Assembly (NCBI GenBank): GCA_035638575.1
Contig: DASQZT010000290.1
Location: forward strand, 1 to 64,000
From: DASQZT01 sp035638575
GTDB taxonomy: Bacteria; Acidobacteriota; Terriglobia; Bryobacterales; Bryobacteraceae
Direction: 5' to 3'
Length of the DNA: 64,000 nt
The stretch's first letter is position 1. Every line of letters begins with the position of its first letter. This document shows, one piece after another, positions 16,330 through 25,489 of the stretch. A model generated the notes under the pieces. The model worked only from the letters and a program-made list of their open reading frames with translations, searched no databases and was not told the origin of the DNA. A program made the position numbers and the translations under genes.

Positions 16330-18090
16330 TCACGCCGGCAGACTCTGCGCCTGGGCCACCGACGCGCCGGGAAGCCGGATGCTGAACCGCGCGCCGCGGC
16401 CCGGCTCGGAGTCCACCCACATGTCGCCGCCATGCTCCAGCACGGTCTGGCGAGTGAGAGCCAGTCCCAGCCCCAGGCCGTTGCGCTTGCCCGCGCTGAC
16501 GAACGGTTGAAAGAGCTGCGATTTGATTTCCGGCGCGATTCCCGGCCCGTTGTCCTGTACCTGAACGATTACGGAGCCCCGTTCGGGCACGGCCGAGATG
16601 CTCACCGCGCCGCCCTGCGGCATGGCCTCCAGCGAGTTGGCGATGAGGTTCACAAACGCCCGTTCCATACGGCTCCGCTCCAGCGGCACCTCGATCTCGG
16701 CGGGAATCGAAAGGCTCACCGTCACGCCCTGCGCTTCGGCCGCGCCGGCGAGGGAATCGCACGCCGCCGAAGCCACTTCGCGCAGCCGGCACACTTCCAG
16801 CGCGCCGGTCCTTCCGCGCGAAACGTTGAGCAGATCCTGGAGCAGCTCCTGAATGCGCCGCGAGGCGCGGTAGATGTTGCCGGCCAGGCGCTTGACGTGG
16901 GCCGGCGGCAGATCGGCGTCCACCAGCATTTCGGCGCCTCCATAGATTGCCGCCAGCGGATTGCGCAGGTCGTGCACGATGGAGCCCGACAAGCGCCCGA
17001 TGGTCGAAATCCGCTCGTGGCGGATCAGGTCCTCGCGGGCCTGCCGGATGGAGGCGCACATGTTGTTGAAGGTGCGCGCCAGGCGGCCCATTTCATCCTG
17101 GCCGGTCACCTCGACCTCGATGGTATAGTTCTGGCGCGCCACCTCCGCCGCCGCGCGATCCAGTTGTTTGACGGGTTGTACGATGCGCCGCGCCAGCAGG
17201 TAGGTCAGCGCGAAACCGGCGGCCATGGCCCCCAGCCACAGCAGGATGATGTTGGTATACAGGCCGGCGATCCGCCGTTGCGCCGCTTCGTAGGAACGCA
17301 GGATGCAGATCTCGCCCAGGGGCTTGCCGGTGATGTCCGCGATGGGCGTACTGTAGAGCGCATACTGCACCGCGCCATCGCTCACGCGTTCCGGCTGGGG
17401 AGTCTTCCGGAGGTTGGCAACCAACGCATCGCGCGCCCGGGGGTTGAGCGTGGACGTAATCACGCCGCCCGGCGTGAGGAACAGGAAATCGCTGTTGGTG
17501 CGCTCCTTGAGCCCTTGCGCCACCAGCGCGTCCATGTGATACCCCGCCACGAGCACGTTTTGAACCAGCGGCCCGCGGGTCGAATCCAGGTAAAGCGGGG
17601 TGACCGAGATGTGGTACAGCTCGCCGTTCTGCAGGAGGAACCCTTCGGACTGCTCAGGGAATTTGCTGGCCGCCTCGGGCACCACGTCGAGATCCTTGTC
17701 GAGCGGGAAGGTGGTCACTCCGCCCAGGGAAACGAGAACTTTGCCGCGCGGATCGGTCACCAGGAAAATCGCGTTCTCGTTGGAGACCTTCGACCATAAC
17801 TCGCTGGCCGAATCCTGGATGGTGGCGCGGTCGCCGGTGCTCACCGCCAGGCGAACTTCGCTCATCACGCTCAACAGCCGGCTGACCGAAGCCAGCAGCT
17901 CCGCGCGCGATTCGAGCAGCGAAGTGTACGCCTGAAAGCTGTTGTGCACCTCTTCTTCCAGGCTGTCCCACATGGTCTGGCTGATGTGCCCGAGGACGAT
18001 CTCTCCGGTGATCACGAAGATGGCCGTCACGGCGAAGAAGGTGGAGAGCAGAATCCTCCACAAAAGCGGCAGGCGGGAAAAACGCGGCAT
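16330..18090 (-). CDS. membrane sensor histidine kinase
   Basis: 586-residue two-component kinase. A membrane helix (about 10-32) and a second (about 279-300) flank a periplasmic sensor of about 245 residues, probably double-Cache type. HAMP follows (RRIVQPVKQLDRAA to about 350). The H box SIVHDLRNPLAAIYGG has His373. The ATPase domain has NLIANSLEAM, DNGPGI and GLGLGLALTRQ. It is the last gene of a four-gene minus-strand run: response regulator, porin, cupredoxin, kinase. Its start overlaps the cupredoxin stop. The regulator at 20150-20569 is the likely partner, and the sensor may report on something in the periplasm, such as copper or an electron acceptor. Confidence 0.9.
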   Translation of the reverse strand: MPRFSRLPLLWRILLSTFFAVTAIFVITGEIVLGHISQTMWDSLEEEVHNSFQAYTSLLESRAELLASVSRLLSVMSEVRLAVSTGDRATIQDSASELWSKVSNENAIFLVTDPRGKVLVSLGGVTTFPLDKDLDVVPEAASKFPEQSEGFLLQNGELYHISVTPLYLDSTRGPLVQNVLVAGYHMDALVAQGLKERTNSDFLFLTPGGVITSTLNPRARDALVANLRKTPQPERVSDGAVQYALYSTPIADITGKPLGEICILRSYEAAQRRIAGLYTNIILLWLGAMAAGFALTYLLARRIVQPVKQLDRAAAEVARQNYTIEVEVTGQDEMGRLARTFNNMCASIRQAREDLIRHERISTIGRLSGSIVHDLRNPLAAIYGGAEMLVDADLPPAHVKRLAGNIYRASRRIQELLQDLLNVSRGRTGALEVCRLREVASAACDSLAGAAEAQGVTVSLSIPAEIEVPLERSRMERAFVNLIANSLEAMPQGGAVSISAVPERGSVIVQVQDNGPGIAPEIKSQLFQPFVSAGKRNGLGLGLALTRQTVLEHGGDMWVDSEPGRGARFSIRLPGASVAQAQSLPA

Positions 18091-18815
18091 TATTTTCGCG
18101 CCCCCGGATAAGTGCTGTCGTTGGCCACGGGTGGGTACTCCTTGCCGTATTTGTTGAAGTGGGCGGCGGGGATGTACCCGGTCTCCGAAATGGAGATCAG
18201 CGGCAGCGACAGGCCGCCGTCGGGCACGGTGATGCGCCGTTCCAGGAACTTCAGGACATCGGGCAGCGACCGCTCGTGAAAAATGCGCAGCTCGTACTCG
18301 CCGGGCGGCACCGCGGGGATGCTGAATCGGCCCAAAGCGTCCGTCACGGCGTAGAAAGGAGTGGGCAGGACCGCGATGATGGCGCTCATGGTGGGGTGTA
18401 TGTTGCAGAAGATCCGCATGATGCCGGGGACCTTGAACGACTCGCTCCGGGATGTGCCCGGCTTGTACAGGCCGGTGTCGAAGGTCTGGCCGCTGAAGTT
18501 GGAAAAAGCGTTGTGATAGATGGGATCCAGGTTGGGAAAATCCACCGTGCTGCCCACCGGCACGGCCATCACGTGCGGCAGGAAATGCTTGTCCTTCTGG
18601 ATCATTCGCTCGTGTTTGGGGACCAGCGGAGGCGCAGGAGGCTCCGCGTTATGCTCCACCGGCTCGAGCCACAGGACCACGCCGGTATAGTCCCTGGTGC
18701 GGCGAACCGTGGGGTCCTGCGAATTGGAGATCTCCACCGATCCGCCCACCGGCCCGGCTGCCGCGTGCGCCAGCCACATTGCGAGACTAGAACAGATAAG
18801 CAAGCGCCAGGTCAT
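18090..18815 (-). CDS. secreted cupredoxin-like protein
   Basis: 241-residue exported protein with a signal peptide (LLICSSLAMWLAHAAAG). The central part is a cupredoxin similar to MauL-like/plastocyanin proteins: VPVGSTVDFPNLDPIYHNAFS and GIMRIFCNIHPTMSA. His101, Cys137, His140 and Met143 fit the four ligands of a type 1 copper site. A carboxypeptidase-regulatory-like beta domain follows (YAVTDALGRFSIPAVPPGEYELR). It may carry electrons or bind copper in the periplasm. The start at 18815 overlaps the porin stop by 29 bases, and its stop overlaps the kinase start. Confidence 0.87.
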   Translation of the reverse strand: MTWRLLICSSLAMWLAHAAAGPVGGSVEISNSQDPTVRRTRDYTGVVLWLEPVEHNAEPPAPPLVPKHERMIQKDKHFLPHVMAVPVGSTVDFPNLDPIYHNAFSNFSGQTFDTGLYKPGTSRSESFKVPGIMRIFCNIHPTMSAIIAVLPTPFYAVTDALGRFSIPAVPPGEYELRIFHERSLPDVLKFLERRITVPDGGLSLPLISISETGYIPAAHFNKYGKEYPPVANDSTYPGARK

Positions 18816-20169
18816 AGTGATTGTTGATGCGGACTCCCTGCGCGATGTACAAGGTGCGCAGTTGGGTGGCCTCCAGCGCCAGTATGACATTGGGCGCCAG
18901 CCGATAGTAGAGATTCCCGCCGAACATCAGGTTCTTGCCGATGCGGCCGGCCGCCAGGTCGCTGTTCTGGTCGTCCTGCTGGCCGGAAAAGAGATGGAAG
19001 TCGAGGCGCGGCGCCGTGTGGATGGTCAACTGCGCCCAACCGCCCCGGCTGTCGACGGTATAGAGTTCGCCGTAACGCACCCCGAAGCCCTGCCCGTAAC
19101 CGTTGCCCAGGGGCGCCACGTTCTGGCCCGCATAGAAGGCGCCGCTGAATTCGAAGCGCCGCCACGGATTGGCCGACCAGTCGAGGGAAAACAGGCTCGA
19201 CGGCACCGAGAGGCCGGCGAAATGGGTCTGGCTGGTGTGGAAACCGGGGGCGATTTCCACCTGCCGCTCGTCGTCGAAATTATGGAAGAATTCGAAGCGG
19301 CCCTCCAAGCCGGGACGGGCAGGCGCCAGGGTTCCGGCGGCGCTTCCGGTATACGGGCTCGCTTCGCGCGTCTCGACCACGCCCGCCTGCGCCCTGAGGC
19401 CCGTGGAGCGGGTGAAGGAAACGTCGTGCTCCAGGCGTATCTGCGGGAGCCACAGCCAGAGATTGCCCGCGCCGGTCATCGGCGAAACGCCGACCTGCGC
19501 CAGCGAGCTGGGCTCCCTGGGGTTGAAGATCGGTTTTTCCAGCCCCACCAGGATGCTGCTGCTCTTCCATTCCATCTCGATGGATGCGGTGCGCATCCGC
19601 AAAGCGCCGTTATTGGCGGTCGGGAAGAAATCCATGTATACCGAGCCATGCACCGTGGCGCCCCAGACGGCGGTGGGCCCGCGGTAGTCCAGGCCGAGGA
19701 TCGTCTGGCGCAGCGTGGCGCCCGCGGCCGCCTGCCCGGGCGTCGAGGCGGTCACGGGGTACTCGGACCCGCTGGACTGGCGGGAGTTCTCATAGGCGTT
19801 GAACAGGGCCATCCCGGTAACGCGGATGGGAAACCGCTGCGACGCCTCGACCTTGCTCTGGGCCTGTTCCTCGATGCGCCGGTCCTGAACCCGGACCTGC
19901 TCTTCGAGCGGCGCCTCGGCGGCGGTACTGCCGCCGGTGGGAACCGGGGCCGCCGCGTCCGGCTCCGGCCCTTCCAGTTTCGCGCGCAGGGCCTTCACCT
20001 CTTCGGTCAGGGCCTGGTTTTCCTTTTCCAGGCGATCCAGCCTTTCCAGGATGCCGGAGATTTGCGTTGGCGTTTGGGCGCCGAGCAGGATAGGCCAGAG
20101 CAGAAGGCCGAAGACCGCTGGCTTACGCGCGCGGCTCACAGACGCGCTGTCAGGGAAGATGCGTACCAT
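18787..20169 (-). CDS. outer-membrane porin-like protein with coiled coil
   Basis: About 460 residues. A signal peptide (PAVFGLLLWPILLGAQ) is followed by a heptad-like coiled coil (ILERLDRLEKENQALTEEV, KALRAKLEG), a Pro/Ala linker and a long stretch of alternating polar/aromatic strands typical of a beta-barrel (GLDYRGPTAVWGATVHGSVY, HFHLFSG-like strands), ending in a terminal Phe (LALAYLF). A coiled coil plus barrel is common in porins of this phylum. It may let a solute through for the linked cupredoxin and kinase. The start at 20169 is preferred because earlier codons lie within the regulator gene and would precede the signal peptide. Confidence 0.78.
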   Translation of the reverse strand: MVRIFPDSASVSRARKPAVFGLLLWPILLGAQTPTQISGILERLDRLEKENQALTEEVKALRAKLEGPEPDAAAPVPTGGSTAAEAPLEEQVRVQDRRIEEQAQSKVEASQRFPIRVTGMALFNAYENSRQSSGSEYPVTASTPGQAAAGATLRQTILGLDYRGPTAVWGATVHGSVYMDFFPTANNGALRMRTASIEMEWKSSSILVGLEKPIFNPREPSSLAQVGVSPMTGAGNLWLWLPQIRLEHDVSFTRSTGLRAQAGVVETREASPYTGSAAGTLAPARPGLEGRFEFFHNFDDERQVEIAPGFHTSQTHFAGLSVPSSLFSLDWSANPWRRFEFSGAFYAGQNVAPLGNGYGQGFGVRYGELYTVDSRGGWAQLTIHTAPRLDFHLFSGQQDDQNSDLAAGRIGKNLMFGGNLYYRLAPNVILALEATQLRTLYIAQGVRINNHYDLALAYLF

Positions 20170-20569
20170 CGAGAATTTGCTCCAGTTTTTGTCGCACTTG
20201 CGCGGGTGAGAATGGCTTTGGAAAATAGGCGCTGACCCCCAGTTTGGAAACACGCCCCGGGGTCGCCGGGTCGGTGTCCGCGCTGACCACTATGATGGGG
20301 GTGGCCGACAACGCCTGGTCTTCCCGAATTTTCCGAATCATTTCGAACCCGTCCATGCGCGGCATATTCAGATCGGTCACAATCGCCTGAACCGCCGAAC
20401 CGGAACCGTACAGGATACGCAATGCGTCGTCGCCCGAAGAAGCCATCCGCACCGAGAGTCCGGGAATTCCAAGCAGCGCGATCTCCAACATCGCGGCGCT
20501 GTTCTCGGAATCCTCAACGATCAGAACGGTGCGCAGCCCTCGCTGCGCGTGGTTCCCTCCATCACGCAT
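20150..20569 (-). CDS. single-domain response regulator (CheY-like)
   Basis: 139-residue receiver domain without an output domain. The acidic pocket is ED at 19-20 and the phosphorylated Asp66 in AIVTDLNMPRMDG. The conserved Thr/Ser and Lys appear in VVSADTD and FPKPF. It is the first gene of the run that ends in the histidine kinase at 16330-18090, making it the likely phosphate acceptor, although it must signal through protein contacts because it has no DNA-binding part. Its stop overlaps the start of the porin gene. Confidence 0.88.
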   Translation of the reverse strand: MRDGGNHAQRGLRTVLIVEDSENSAAMLEIALLGIPGLSVRMASSGDDALRILYGSGSAVQAIVTDLNMPRMDGFEMIRKIREDQALSATPIIVVSADTDPATPGRVSKLGVSAYFPKPFSPAQVRQKLEQILDGTHLP

Positions 20570-20668
20570 CTACCCCAATTGTCCCCCAATGCGGCGGCCG
20601 AATGCGAACAAGCATACAGTCAAAGGTGTAAAAACTTCGTAAAAAGCCTGCGAACAGGCCATGCCGGC

Positions 20669-21343
20669 TCACGGCACGAATCGGTACCCCACCCCGTGCA
20701 CCGTCAGGAAGTGGCGGGGCACGTTCGGCTCCGGCTCCAGTTTCTGCCTCAATTTCACGACGTGCGCGTCCACCGTGCGGGTGTTGGGGAAGAACTCGTA
20801 GCCCCACACCGCGTTCAGGATCATGTCGCGGGTCAAAGGGCGGTCCGGGTTGTGCAGGAAATAACACAGCAGGTTGTACTCGGCCGGAGTGAACTTCAGC
20901 TCCTCACCCTTGCGCCGGACGATGCGCCGCTCGAAATCCACCTCGTTCTCGGAAAAACGAACCACCTTGCCGGCGTCGGGCGATGTGCGCCGCAGCACGG
21001 CCCGGATGCGCGCCATCAGCTCGCGCGTGCCGAACGGCTTCACCACGTAATCGTCGGCCCCGATTTCGAGCAGCAGCACCTTGTCCAGCTCGTCTCCCAT
21101 GGCGCTCAGCACGATGATCGGGGTGGTCACATGCGCGGCACGAAGCTGCTTGCAGATATCGGTTCCGTTCATTCCGGGAAGCCGCAGGTCCACCAGGACG
21201 AGATCCGGCTTCAGGGTCACCGCCTTTTCGAACCCGGTGCGCCCATCGCCCTCCAGCACGGCCCGAAAACCTTCCTGCTCCAGCATTACGCCGATGGTGT
21301 CCCGCAGGCTCTCATCGTCGTCGATTACCAGAATGGTCTGCAT
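20669..21343 (-). CDS. OmpR/PhoB-family response regulator
   Basis: 224-residue DNA-binding response regulator. The receiver has DDDE at 8-11, Asp52 in VLVDLRLPGMNG, and the conserved Lys in YVVKPFG. The winged-helix output domain starts near 125, with LKFTPAEYNLLCYFLHNP and TVDAHVVKLRQKLEP, then HGVGYRFVP at the end. The ATG at 21343 matches family starts. No kinase gene is adjacent, so its sensor lies elsewhere or is the kinase at 16330. It is transcribed divergently from mutM. Confidence 0.92.
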   Translation of the reverse strand: MQTILVIDDDESLRDTIGVMLEQEGFRAVLEGDGRTGFEKAVTLKPDLVLVDLRLPGMNGTDICKQLRAAHVTTPIIVLSAMGDELDKVLLLEIGADDYVVKPFGTRELMARIRAVLRRTSPDAGKVVRFSENEVDFERRIVRRKGEELKFTPAEYNLLCYFLHNPDRPLTRDMILNAVWGYEFFPNTRTVDAHVVKLRQKLEPEPNVPRHFLTVHGVGYRFVP

Positions 21344-21406
21344 CGGCTCCCTTATCGGAGCTATTTTACCGTGGAGTGACACAGGCGTAGCGGTTAAACT
21401 GAGGGC

Positions 21407-22201
21407 GTGCCCGAGCTTCCCGAAGTCGAAACCGTTACGCGATCCATCGCCCCGCTGGTTGGCCGGCGCATCGTTGCCGCCGAATTCCGCTGCCTGCGGG
21501 TGCTGCGGGGGGGCGATCCGGACCGGATGGCGGCGCGCATCCAGGGGCGGAAGATCACGGCGGTCAAGCGCTACGGCAAGTTCATTCTGGTATCGCTCGA
21601 GAGCGGCGGCTACCTGGTGATCCACCTGGGCATGACCGGGCGCCTGCTGCTCGGCGGGCCGGCAGGCAAGCACACCCACGCCATCCTGACGCTGGACCGC
21701 GGCGTGCTGCTGTACGACGACAGCCGCCAGTTCGGCTGCCTGCAATTCAGCGAGGAGTTCCCGCCGCGCGTGGCGAAACTCGGCCCGGAGCCGCTGGAGA
21801 TCGCCTTCGAGGACTTTGCGGCGGCTCTGAAACGCCGCAAAACGCGGCTCAAGGCCCTGCTGCTGAACCAGGCGTTTCTGCGCGGCCTCGGCAACATCTA
21901 CGCCGACGAGGCGCTGTTCCGGGCCGGCATCCATCCGCAGGCGCTGGCGTGCCGCCTGCGCGGCGACCGGCCCCGCCGGCTGTACGATGCCATCGTGGAC
22001 GTGCTGAGGGAAGCCATCGCCGCCGGCGGCTCCTCCATCTCGGACTACGTGGACGCGCAGGGCCGCAAGGGCTTCTTCCAGTTCAGCCATCGCGTCTACC
22101 AGCGCACCGGGGAGCCCTGTGTCACCTGCAAAACGCCGATTCGCCGCGTTCTGGTTTCGCAAAGATCATCACATTTTTGCCCCAAATGCCAGAAACGTTA
22201 G
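21407..22201 (+). CDS. mutM: formamidopyrimidine-DNA glycosylase
   Basis: 264-residue base-excision repair enzyme that removes 8-oxoguanine and formamidopyrimidines and cuts the abasic site. It starts with GTG at 21407, giving the obligate MPELPEVE: Pro2 is the nucleophile and Glu3 the partner. Lys58 in RYGKFIL matches the catalytic beta-hairpin lysine. The helix-two-turn-helix has LRGLGNIYADEALF. The C-terminal zinc finger uses Cys238, Cys241, Cys258 and Cys261. All key residues are present, so it should be active. Confidence 0.96.
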   Translation: MPELPEVETVTRSIAPLVGRRIVAAEFRCLRVLRGGDPDRMAARIQGRKITAVKRYGKFILVSLESGGYLVIHLGMTGRLLLGGPAGKHTHAILTLDRGVLLYDDSRQFGCLQFSEEFPPRVAKLGPEPLEIAFEDFAAALKRRKTRLKALLLNQAFLRGLGNIYADEALFRAGIHPQALACRLRGDRPRRLYDAIVDVLREAIAAGGSSISDYVDAQGRKGFFQFSHRVYQRTGEPCVTCKTPIRRVLVSQRSSHFCPKCQKR

Positions 22202-22316
22202 GGTAAGATACTGTTGAAACCCTTGTGGTTGCAGTAACGTCGTTAGAGTTGAAACGCAACGGGTTATCTGACGTTCAATCGTGACTGCTTGAAAAGACTA
22301 AGAGGAGATTCCTGAC

Positions 22317-23009
22317 GTGAGACGTATTTTCCACTACCTTCCACTGTTGTTGTTGACGCTCTCGATCCCGCTCGCCAACGCCCAAAGTGGGTTTGACATC
22401 AATTTAGGTTTCGGAGCCGCGTTCGACAAGTCATTTGGACAGGTCGATCAATCCACCCTGCTTCCCTGCGCCCTCGTTGCCAGCTCCAACTGCGCAGCCA
22501 CCGACAAGCTGAGCGCGTTCGACATGGGCTTCGGAGCGAACCTGATGCTCTGGAAGCGTTTTGGAATCGGGGGAGAATACGTCTTCCAGCCCACAAAGCA
22601 GGACTATTTCATCTTCCAGCAGGCGTCCGCCGCCACCGGGGGCATTGGAGACAAATTGCAGACCCGAACCGGCTTTTACGATTTCAACGGGATCTTCCAG
22701 CCGGTCAACCAGAAGAAGGTCGCGGTTCAGCTGGTGGGCGGCGTCGGCGGCGTCAATGTGAAGTTCTATGAGAATTTCACGAGCACCGGCTCGGTGTTGG
22801 GGAACACAAACCAGTCGCAGTACGCCCAGAGCGCCAACCATTTTCAGGTGCACGCCGGAATCGGCGTACAGCTCTACGTGAGCGAACACGTTTTTATCCG
22901 CCCCCAGTTTGACATCCACTTCGCGCACAACCTGAACCAGCAGTTCGGCAGCAACCTGGTTCCGGCGGCCACGGTCTGGCTCGGCTACAGCTTCGGCGAC
23001 CGGCCGTAA
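22317..23009 (+). CDS. outer-membrane beta-barrel protein
   Basis: 230-residue exported protein starting with GTG at 22317 behind a strong aggaga motif. The signal peptide (HYLPLLLLTLSIPLANAQ) is followed by alternating hydrophobic strands with glycine-rich turns: GFDINLGFGAAFDKSFG, FDMGFGANLMLWKRFGIGGEY and HVFIRPQFDIHFAHNL. This fits a small 8-10 strand OmpA/OmpW-like barrel. The last residues (AATVWLGYSFGDRP) look like the closing strand plus a short tail. The function is not known. Confidence 0.8.
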   Translation: MRRIFHYLPLLLLTLSIPLANAQSGFDINLGFGAAFDKSFGQVDQSTLLPCALVASSNCAATDKLSAFDMGFGANLMLWKRFGIGGEYVFQPTKQDYFIFQQASAATGGIGDKLQTRTGFYDFNGIFQPVNQKKVAVQLVGGVGGVNVKFYENFTSTGSVLGNTNQSQYAQSANHFQVHAGIGVQLYVSEHVFIRPQFDIHFAHNLNQQFGSNLVPAATVWLGYSFGDRP

Positions 23010-23114
23010 GGCGAAAGGCGACCGCTTGCCGACGCGCGCGGCTGGGTAACGAGAGTCGCGGCTCGAAACGGCGGGCGCGGGCGGGAACGACCGTGGCGGC
23101 TGGAGCACGAGGAG

Positions 23115-23870
23115 CTACTCGGTCACGGCGGGGGCGGCCTCGCCGGTCAGGTCCTCCAGCGAAACCGGCGGGTTGTAGTAGAGAATCCGCTGGCAGCTTT
23201 CGCAGACCATGATCTCGTCGCCCTTCTTCAGTTCCTGAGAAAACTGGGGCCGCATGGCCATGTTGCACGCCGAGCAGCGGCCTTCGATGGCCTCGGCGAC
23301 TCCGATGCCTCGGCGCGCCTTCCGCGCCCGCTCGTAGCGCTGGTACGCGGCGGCGGACATTCCGGGGACGATGGCGGCCCGCTCCGTCTCCAGCTCGGCC
23401 GCCGATTTCTCGTCGGCCTGGGTGCGCTCGCGGGCCTGTTTCTTCTCCGCGTCCACGTCGGCTTTTTCGGTCTTCAGCGCCGACTCCGCGGCTTTCACGT
23501 TCTTCTCCAGCGGCTCGGATTCGCCCATCAATTCCAGGATGCGGTCTTCAGACTTGCGAATCTCCTTCTGGCAGAACTCGATTTCGTTCTGAAAGGCGCG
23601 GTACACCTCGTTGGTCTTGGCCTGGAGCATCTGATCTTTCAGCTTGGAGATCTTCTGCTCCTGCACCTGGATGTCGCCTTCGCACTTCTTGCGCTCTTTC
23701 TGATTGGCCGCCAGAGCGGCGCGGTCGGCCTCGAGCTTGCGCTCGTGGGATACCAGCTTTTTCTCGATTTCGGCGATGTGCTTCGGAAGGGCCGCGATTT
23801 CGCGCCTGAGGTCGCCCAGGAGATTGTCAATTTCCTGGAGGCGGATCACCAACTTCAGATCGGGCAGCAT
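23115..23870 (-). CDS. coiled-coil protein with C4 zinc ribbon
   Basis: 251-residue cytoplasmic protein of the C4-type zinc-ribbon (CT398-like) family. Residues about 10-175 form a long coiled-coil hairpin (LQEIDNLLGDLRREIAAL, QKERKKCEGDIQVQEQKI). The C-terminal ribbon has CSACNMAMRP and CESCQRILYY, two CxxC pairs that would bind zinc. The family occurs in many bacteria near DNA-metabolism or flagellar genes and its role is poorly known. The start lies inside the end of murJ (44-base overlap), so the two are probably co-transcribed. Confidence 0.86.
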   Translation of the reverse strand: MLPDLKLVIRLQEIDNLLGDLRREIAALPKHIAEIEKKLVSHERKLEADRAALAANQKERKKCEGDIQVQEQKISKLKDQMLQAKTNEVYRAFQNEIEFCQKEIRKSEDRILELMGESEPLEKNVKAAESALKTEKADVDAEKKQARERTQADEKSAAELETERAAIVPGMSAAAYQRYERARKARRGIGVAEAIEGRCSACNMAMRPQFSQELKKGDEIMVCESCQRILYYNPPVSLEDLTGEAAPAVTE

Positions 23871-25488
23871 TCCTTATCGAAGTGTAGCACGCGCTCCGCA
23901 GCGCCTCCAGTTCGCCGACGCCCAGCGCGCGCGCGGCGGCGTAGAACACCGACACGCCGAGCGGGATGGAGATGGCGACATCGGCCAGTTGTGCCGTCCG
24001 TCCGACACCCGCGGCGAGGTGAACCGCAACACTCGAAGCCTTGCACAGCACGCTCATGAGCGCCGAGGCCGCCGCGATCTTCCCCGCGCTGACGGCCAGG
24101 CGTCGGCCGTGAATCCCGCCGATGCGGGCGCGCAAAACGGCAAACAGCGCCGCCGCGCTGAGCAACGCCGCGAGCGAGGTGGCCAGCGCCAGTCCGGCGT
24201 GACCCATTCCGGTCCACTTCAGCAGCGCCAGCGCCAGCGGGAGATTGACTGCCACGGAGGAGACGCTCACCAGCGCCGGAGTCCGCGCGTCGTCCAGCGC
24301 GTAGAACGCCGGTCCCAGAATCTTGGCGGCCGCGTATCCCGCCAGTCCGAGGCTGTAGCAGGTCAGGGCGACGGCCGTCTGGTGCGTATCCCACGCGCCG
24401 AAATGGCCGCCCTGGTAGACCAGGCCGATCATGCTTTCTCCCAGCACGGCAAGCCCCGCCGACGAGGGGATGGTCAGCAGCAGAACCATGCCCAGCGAAC
24501 GAGCCAGCGTGTCGCGCAGCTCATCGATACGCCGGGCGGCCGCGCTGCGCGAGACCGCGGGCAGGGTGGCCGAGGCGATCGCCACGCCGAAAAGCCCCAG
24601 CGGCAATTGCAGGAACCGGAAGGCATATCCGAGCCAGCTCACCGGGCCGTCGATCACGTGGCCCGCTCCGTCGGTGATGCGCGACGCCAGGTTGGTATTG
24701 ACCAGGATGTTGATCTGCACCGCCGCGCTGCCCAGAACCGCCGGCAGCATCAGGCGGGCGATCTGGCCGAGGCCGGGGTGTTGGAAATCCAGGCGCGGCC
24801 GCCACCGGAAGCCCTCGCGCCGCATGCCGGGCACCTGCCACAGCCATTGGAGCACGCCGCCCGCCAGCACCCCGCAAGCCATGGAAACAATCAGCCCCTG
24901 GTGAAAGTTGCGTCCCACGGTCAGCCCCACCGCCAGGCCCACCAGAACCGAACCCACGTTGAAGCACGACGAGGCCAGCGCCGGAACGCCATAGCGGTCG
25001 CAGGCATTGAGCACGCCCATGGCCTGCGCCGCCAGCGCCACGGTCAGCAGGAAGGGAAACATGATGCGCGTCAGCAGCACGGCCAGCTCGAACTTGCCGG
25101 GCACACGCTCGAACCCCGGCGCCATGAGGCGCACGAGCTGAGGGCTGAAGATCATCCCCACGGCGCAGACCGTTCCCACCACCAGCACCAGCGCCGTGGC
25201 CACCAGGTCCGACAGTTCGGCGGCCTCGCGGCGGCCCTTGGTGGTGAGGTATTGGGTCAGCGTGGGAACGAATGCCGAAGACAGCGCGCCCTCGGCGAAC
25301 AGGTTGCGCGTCAGGTTGGGAATGCGGAAGCCGACCTGGAAAGCGTCGTTGACGGCGCCGGCGCCGAACAGGCGAGACATCACCATTTCGCGCAGCAGTC
25401 CGGTGATGCGGCTGGATGCCACCGCCGCCGAGACCATCCCCACCGCGTGAAAGAAGCCCGGCCGCTGCCGGGGAGCCGGATCGGTCAC
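23827..25488 (-). CDS. murJ: lipid II flippase MurJ
   Basis: 553-residue MOP-superfamily protein that moves lipid II across the inner membrane for peptidoglycan synthesis. About 14 hydrophobic helices are spread along the chain. The N-terminal block (VASSRITGLLREMVMSRLFGAG, AFQVGFRIPNLTRNLFAEGALSSAFVPT) contains the conserved Arg residues and the SAFVP motif. It starts with GTG at 25488, one base after the PfkB gene stop, so it likely shares its transcript. The C-terminus runs into the next gene by 44 bases. Confidence 0.94.
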   Translation of the reverse strand: MTDPAPRQRPGFFHAVGMVSAAVASSRITGLLREMVMSRLFGAGAVNDAFQVGFRIPNLTRNLFAEGALSSAFVPTLTQYLTTKGRREAAELSDLVATALVLVVGTVCAVGMIFSPQLVRLMAPGFERVPGKFELAVLLTRIMFPFLLTVALAAQAMGVLNACDRYGVPALASSCFNVGSVLVGLAVGLTVGRNFHQGLIVSMACGVLAGGVLQWLWQVPGMRREGFRWRPRLDFQHPGLGQIARLMLPAVLGSAAVQINILVNTNLASRITDGAGHVIDGPVSWLGYAFRFLQLPLGLFGVAIASATLPAVSRSAAARRIDELRDTLARSLGMVLLLTIPSSAGLAVLGESMIGLVYQGGHFGAWDTHQTAVALTCYSLGLAGYAAAKILGPAFYALDDARTPALVSVSSVAVNLPLALALLKWTGMGHAGLALATSLAALLSAAALFAVLRARIGGIHGRRLAVSAGKIAAASALMSVLCKASSVAVHLAAGVGRTAQLADVAISIPLGVSVFYAAARALGVGELEALRSACYTSIRNAARSEVGDPPPGN

Positions 25489-25489
25489 G

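Noticed and set aside
18697..20235. Plus-strand frame of 512 codons opposite the porin gene
   Set aside because: Arg/His/Gly-rich shadow of the porin on the minus strand, which has a signal peptide and a barrel pattern.
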